64,000 nt of DNA from Euonymus europaeus. Taxonomy: Eukaryota; Streptophyta; Magnoliopsida; Celastrales; Celastraceae. Under the pieces are notes generated by a model. It searched no databases, had not been told where the DNA came from, and saw only the letters and a list, made by a program, of their open reading frames with translations. Below are positions 63,221 through 64,000 of the stretch, piece after piece (within the stretch, counting starts at the first letter, position 1; the number at the start of each line of letters is the position of its first letter). The stretch spans positions 23,854,022 through 23,918,021 of the forward strand of contig OY756967.1 in assembly GCA_963580455.1 (NCBI GenBank), written 5' to 3'. The position numbers were made by a program, and so were the translations under genes.

Positions 63221-64000
63221 TTATGTCCTTGACACCAGGTATACCCTAGCTTTAACGACAGATCCATTCCCAAGCTTGAATCCGGGACTCACAGGAAACC
63301 CAACAATCTGACCAGCAGGAACCCTTCCACCTGAAAATTTCACCACACTCTCCATGTACTGTGGATGGAACTCAGCTCCTCTACTCGCCTCAAATTGACC
63401 GGGTGCAGGGTCCAGAGAGAATGCCAGCAAGTGAAGTAACCAAACTGTCTTGGCAAGCCCCAAGAACTCACCATAAAATTGACTTCTTGGGTGGTTCCCA
63501 GCCAACACTTGCTGACGCTGCTCCAAATTCCCAAACAAAGACTCCTCCATTTTGTGATGAACGATAGATAAGAACTTCTTGGTGCAGAATTTGCCAAAGT
63601 GACAAGTAGGCAAGATCCCCAGAAGCTCAACTGGGTCCATAGCCTTCATGTCGCGGTACTGAGTGAAGCAGTCACGGCGGAACTGGTCAGGGTTGAGGAG
63701 AGAGGAGAGGCTGCCATCCATGTAGAAGGTCTCATGGTCAAACCCTTGGAAGATTTTGCGGGAAATGTAAGACTCCAGTGCATATTTGGCGTGGTGGGTT
63801 GCTATGGTAGAAGCAATGCAAGTGGTGGGGGTGGTGGAATTTTCATTACCGGCAGTGGCAGCTTCAATTGAGCGGACGGCAGCACCTATGTCCCAATGGG
63901 CCGAGCGCATGAGGGTGAGAAGAAGAGACGTGAAGGACTTCGATGTCTCTTTCACTTGACCCATTGCTACTTCAAATAGCTCCGGCTCCGGCGCTACCGC
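63221..64000 (-). CDS. GIL1/IRK-interacting-like (DUF641) protein, C-terminal part
   Basis: Partial: the exon is open to the right window edge (frame reads ..PEPELFEVAMGQVKETSK), so the Met at 63964 is internal. The 260 visible residues contain SFTSLLLTLMRSAHWDIGAAVRSIE, ATHHAKYALESYISRKIFQGFDHETFYMDG, PVELLGILPTCHFGKFCTKKFLSIVHHKMEESLFGNLEQR, WLLHLLAFSLDPAPGQFEA and a final GFKLGNGSVVKARVYLV. These are blocks of the plant GIL1 (GRAVITROPIC IN THE LIGHT) family. Members act in phytochrome-controlled loss of gravitropism or bind receptor-like kinases; there is no known enzyme activity. The visible part is intact, in one exon. Confidence 0.9.
   Translation of the reverse strand, partial: AVAPEPELFEVAMGQVKETSKSFTSLLLTLMRSAHWDIGAAVRSIEAATAGNENSTTPTTCIASTIATHHAKYALESYISRKIFQGFDHETFYMDGSLSSLLNPDQFRRDCFTQYRDMKAMDPVELLGILPTCHFGKFCTKKFLSIVHHKMEESLFGNLEQRQQVLAGNHPRSQFYGEFLGLAKTVWLLHLLAFSLDPAPGQFEASRGAEFHPQYMESVVKFSGGRVPAGQIVGFPVSPGFKLGNGSVVKARVYLVSRT

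Overview
The window is nuclear DNA of a flowering plant, most likely a woody eudicot. The genes have many GT-AG introns, AT-rich intergenic DNA carries MITEs, SINE-like pieces and LTR fragments, and every recognisable protein is of plant type. Exon boundaries below were joined by eye from reading frame, GT/AG signals and family knowledge; no alignment program was run.

Layout. 1-891 (+): 3' end of a DUF3527 gene. 1767-7538 (+): a decayed, intron-containing inositol phosphorylceramide synthase (IPCS) gene whose first intron holds a duplicated repeat with a 1.2-kb Mutator-like element inside it. 9904-13609 (+): BSK-type receptor-like cytoplasmic pseudokinase. 14479-17987 (-): TIM10, with a complete 513-bp TRIM retrotransposon in its last intron. 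18327-20155: deleted PIF/Harbinger-type element. 21223-22721 (+): AC19/RPC14 subunit of RNA polymerases I and III. 23728-25225 (-): mitoribosomal mS34-like protein. 25.5-28.9 kb: repeats. 29257-31162 (-): beta-tubulin. 31.6-32.2 kb: MITE cluster. 32.2-38.2 kb: no recognised gene. 38251-42896 (-): large RING/TRAF-type/Gln-rich/C2H2 protein. 44.6-47.8 kb: intergenic, with a Tourist-like MITE. 48231-53994 (+): neutral ceramidase. 54851-59564 (+): ENO3-type enolase. 60546-62214 (+): Golgi-type nucleotide-sugar transporter. 63221-64000 (-): 3' part of a GIL1/DUF641 gene.

Context. From memory, DUF3527, IPCS, TIM10, RPC14, TUB and ENO3 occur in this order in Arabidopsis around At2g29510-At2g29560, and BSK6 neighbours IPCS1 (At3g54030/At3g54020). 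The window therefore looks like an old conserved block that here keeps BSK and neutral ceramidase as well. The main departure is that the IPCS member is dead. Most genes are housekeeping functions (mitochondrial import and translation, Pol I/III, cytoskeleton, sphingolipid turnover) and are not an operon-like unit. I found no CRISPR, no tRNA or rRNA gene, and no clearly new system. The best leads are the IPCS relic, the complete small transposons, and the ENO3 gene with two GC-AG introns and a substituted catalytic acid.
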